From Christensenella sp. UBA4636 (lineage in GTDB: Bacteria; Bacillota; Clostridia; Christensenellales; Borkfalkiaceae): a DNA stretch of 6,391 nucleotides. The stretch is from contig DHMS01000016.1 of the NCBI GenBank assembly GCA_002405915.1, positions 1 through 6,391 on the forward strand, read 5' to 3'. Below the pieces are notes generated by a model, which saw only the letters and a list, made by a program, of their open reading frames with translations, did no database searches and was not told the origin of the DNA. The position numbers were made by a program, and so were the translations under genes. This document shows positions 4,200 through 6,391 of the stretch, piece by piece. The first letter of the stretch is position 1; the number at the start of each line of letters is the position of its first letter.

Positions 4200-6308
4200 T
4201 TATTCGCCCGCATTTTCGCTTGGTTTTTTGTCGGTTGCGCGCGTAAAATCGAATACGATTTTCTTATCTTCATCGAACTTCAAGCGCGAAGTAAAAGGTT
4301 TGCCCGTTTTGGAAACGAACGACAATTCGCCCGTAACGCCGTTTGAAAGAAGTTCGCCCGCAATATTTTTCGTGATTTTTGCGCCTAATATGCGGAAATT
4401 CATACGGAAGTCGCAACCGTCTTTATACCCCGAACAGCCGTAATTATATTTGCCGCGCACTACGTTTTTGCCGCACTTGGGGCATTTGCCAACGACTTCG
4501 CCGTAAAACCCGTTGGTGTCGGCTTTTTCGCGGTCAAAAACCTCTTGTATCGCCGTTTTAGCCATATCGACGGAATCGCCGACGGAAATTTCGCCGCGAT
4601 AAACTTTTTTGAGAGCCTGTCCTAATTCGCTCGTTTTGTACTTATCCATGCTTATTTGCATGTCGGCGAGTTGCTCTATTAAGTACCGCCCCTCGCGCTC
4701 GATGGAATAAACGTCCTTTTTAAGCGAAATGTAGCCGTTCTTTTTTGCGTTTTCGATTATGCCCGTGCGCGTAGCTTCGGTGCCGAGTTCAAGCCCTTTA
4801 AAAATGGCTTTGTAGTCCTCGTCGTCGCCCGACGAATCCGCTTTTTCGTCGCGGAACGGGTTTTTAAGATAGTTGTTGAGCGTTTCTATCGTGTAATGTT
4901 TTGGCGGCGTGGTCTGCTTTTCGACGGGCGCAAAATCGACGTTCACCTTATCGCCTTTTTCAAGCTTTGGGAGAAGTTTATCTTTCTTTTCGCCGCCGTC
5001 GAACTTGGTCCAACCCGGTTCGATAATCGCGGTGCCTTTCAAAACATAATCCTCTTTTCCGCCGAGAGAAACGGTTAATTCCGTCTTTTCGGCAATGCAG
5101 TCCTCGGCGCAGAACACAGCAACGAAACGCCTCAAAACGGCGGAATACACGGTAAATTCGTCCTCGCTCAAATCCTTTTTAGACGGGATTTTGTAAGTCG
5201 GCGTGAGCGCGGAGTGCGACTCTATTTTAGAATCGTCGAATATCGTTTTTTTATCTTTGAAAGTTACGGGGTAGCCGAGCTTTTTTACGCTTTCGAGAAT
5301 TTCTTTAAATTTGCCTTTTTCGTTCGTTGCGAGATATTCCGAGTTAGTTCTCGGGTAGCTAAGATAGCCGTTTTCGTACAGCTTTTGCGCTATTGCAAGC
5401 GATTTTTCCATAGGCATTTTATACTTTTTACCTAAAAAATTCTGCAATTTCGTAAGCGAATACAGTTTGCCCGGCACAAGAGTTTCTTTTTTAGATTTTT
5501 TATCGGTGACGATTGCCTCTAATTTGTTCATTCTTTCGCAACAAATCTCGGCTTTTTTCTTCTCGTCCTTATTGAATTTATATTTTGAAGTGAGTTCGAC
5601 GATTTCGCCGTTAGTTTCGGCTGAAGAAACGAGCGCGTAATAGACTTCCGGCTTGAAGTTTTCAATCTCCGTATCGCGGTCGTAAATGGTTTTAACTATC
5701 GGCACGATAACGCGCCCCACGCGGAGAAGAGAACCCGTTTTGAGCGTTACGAAGCGCGTTAAGTTAACGCCGTAAAGCCAGTCCACGTAAGTGCGCGCAA
5801 AGCCCTCGTTGGCTAAATTTTCGTATTCGCTCTCGTCTTTTCTCTCCGAAAAAGCCTTTTTCACCGTCTGCGGCGTCTGGTCGGGCAGCCAAAGCCGTTT
5901 GAAAGGTTTCGGGGCGGAAAGCGCGTTTTTTACGCAAAGCCTTACTATAATTTCGCCCTCTCTGTCGGAGTCGCCCGCATTGACTATTTCCGTCACGTCC
6001 GCGCGGTTTACAAGGTACTTTATGACTTCGAACTGCTTTTTAACGCCGTCGTCGCCGTTTTTGAGCTTGAACGTGAAATTATCGGGGAAACACGGAAGAT
6101 TTTCCATTGTCCATTTTTGCTTTCCGTCCTTGGGCTTTTCGTCTTCCGGGAGATAGTCCTCAACGTCGCTCAACGAAAACAAATGCCCGAACGCCCACGT
6201 GACGATATATTCGGAATTTTCAAAATATCCGTTCTTTTTATTCATTTGTCCTAAGCCCGCAACAATGTTTCTCGCAAGACTGGGCTTTTCGGCAATTATC
6301 GCTATCAT
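4200..6308 (-). CDS. topB: DNA topoisomerase III (type IA)
   Basis: This cytoplasmic enzyme cuts and rejoins single DNA strands to relax or decatenate DNA. The Toprim domain opens with IAEKPS (Glu7 as the acidic catalytic residue) and carries GDSDREGE (112-119) with metal-binding Asp113 and Asp115. The active-site tyrosine is Tyr318 in SYPRTNS, with Arg320 beside it; most relatives have Asp where Asn322 stands. ESHSALTPT (363-371, His365) and LGTEATRTGIIE (508-519) are family motifs. Near the C-terminus there is a four-Cys zinc site (Cys609, Cys612, Cys625, Cys632), then a topoisomerase C-terminal repeat that includes SKTGKPF (666-672). The 702-residue length fits TopB. The start is secure, because an in-frame stop lies 15 bases upstream and the N-terminus is canonical. 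No ribosome binding site is visible. Plasmid or conjugative-element topoisomerases look similar, but no mobile gene lies nearby. Confidence 0.95.
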   Translation of the reverse strand: MIAIIAEKPSLARNIVAGLGQMNKKNGYFENSEYIVTWAFGHLFSLSDVEDYLPEDEKPKDGKQKWTMENLPCFPDNFTFKLKNGDDGVKKQFEVIKYLVNRADVTEIVNAGDSDREGEIIVRLCVKNALSAPKPFKRLWLPDQTPQTVKKAFSERKDESEYENLANEGFARTYVDWLYGVNLTRFVTLKTGSLLRVGRVIVPIVKTIYDRDTEIENFKPEVYYALVSSAETNGEIVELTSKYKFNKDEKKKAEICCERMNKLEAIVTDKKSKKETLVPGKLYSLTKLQNFLGKKYKMPMEKSLAIAQKLYENGYLSYPRTNSEYLATNEKGKFKEILESVKKLGYPVTFKDKKTIFDDSKIESHSALTPTYKIPSKKDLSEDEFTVYSAVLRRFVAVFCAEDCIAEKTELTVSLGGKEDYVLKGTAIIEPGWTKFDGGEKKDKLLPKLEKGDKVNVDFAPVEKQTTPPKHYTIETLNNYLKNPFRDEKADSSGDDEDYKAIFKGLELGTEATRTGIIENAKKNGYISLKKDVYSIEREGRYLIEQLADMQISMDKYKTSELGQALKKVYRGEISVGDSVDMAKTAIQEVFDREKADTNGFYGEVVGKCPKCGKNVVRGKYNYGCSGYKDGCDFRMNFRILGAKITKNIAGELLSNGVTGELSFVSKTGKPFTSRLKFDEDKKIVFDFTRATDKKPSENAGE

Positions 6309-6317
6309 AGTTACTAT

Positions 6318-6346
6318 ATGTTACCATTTATCGGCGAAAAAGTCAA
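6318..6346 (-). promoter_or_regulatory. Promoter of topB, implying a leaderless message
   Basis: On the minus strand TTGACT (6341-6346) and TAACAT (6318-6323) are separated by 17 bases. The -10 ends only 9 bases before the topB ATG, so transcription would start about 2-4 bases from the start codon. This fits the absence of any Shine-Dalgarno sequence. The remaining 45 bases to the window end show nothing recognisable. Confidence 0.6.
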
Positions 6347-6391
6347 ACTTAACGAAAGTAAAACCGCGGCTAAGTAAAACTTTTTGTTTAC

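Noticed and set aside
4187..4200. Palindrome AAATTATATAATTT next to the topB stop
   Set aside because: It is composed only of A and T and has no following T tract, so it is not a credible terminator. I found no convincing terminator for topB.
1..6391. CRISPR array, insertion sequence, integrase or attachment site at the tRNA genes
   Set aside because: There are no regularly spaced repeats, no transposase or integrase-like frame, and no duplicated tRNA 3' end within the window.

Overview
The window looks like an ordinary stretch of a low-to-moderate GC bacterial chromosome, most likely Bacillota (Clostridia-like, possibly an uncultured gut lineage). The pointers are tRNA genes with encoded CCA ends, near-consensus housekeeping promoters (TTGACA-17-TATTAT), AAGGAG-type ribosome binding sites, a lipobox-bearing family 3 binding protein, and the tail of a BspA-like leucine-rich repeat protein. 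This placement is inference from style; no marker gene here fixes the taxon. Every supported feature lies on the minus strand, so transcription runs from high to low coordinates.

Layout, in the direction of transcription. (1) 6346-4200: a promoter placed almost on top of the start codon, then a complete type IA topoisomerase of the topoisomerase III kind (topB, 702 aa). (2) 4082-3904: a single-gene tRNA-Ala(CGC) unit with its own promoter and a strong intrinsic terminator. (3) 3903-3389: a decayed stretch holding an orphan terminator (3741-3773) and a 100-codon C-terminal remnant of a BspA-like LRR surface protein without its N-terminal part. (4) 3388-508: an AT-rich regulatory region with a consensus-like promoter, then a three-gene polar amino acid ABC importer operon: lipoprotein binding protein, membrane permease, ATPase. 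(5) 255-1: a promoter and a tRNA cluster, Pro(TGG), a CAT-anticodon tRNA (probably Ile2 rather than Met), and the 5' end of a probable tRNA-Asp cut by the window edge.

The three ABC genes form one import system. The lipoprotein captures an amino acid outside the membrane, the permease forms the channel, and the ATPase drives transport. A perfect 13-bp hairpin between the first two genes may raise binding-protein output relative to the permease. The permease and ATPase overlap by 14 bases and are probably translationally coupled.

I see no CRISPR array, insertion sequence, phage gene or clearly new system. The items most worth a second look are the roughly 55-60 residue charged insert in the ABC ATPase, the LRR gene remnant, the apparently leaderless topB transcript, and the regulatory structures around the binding-protein gene.
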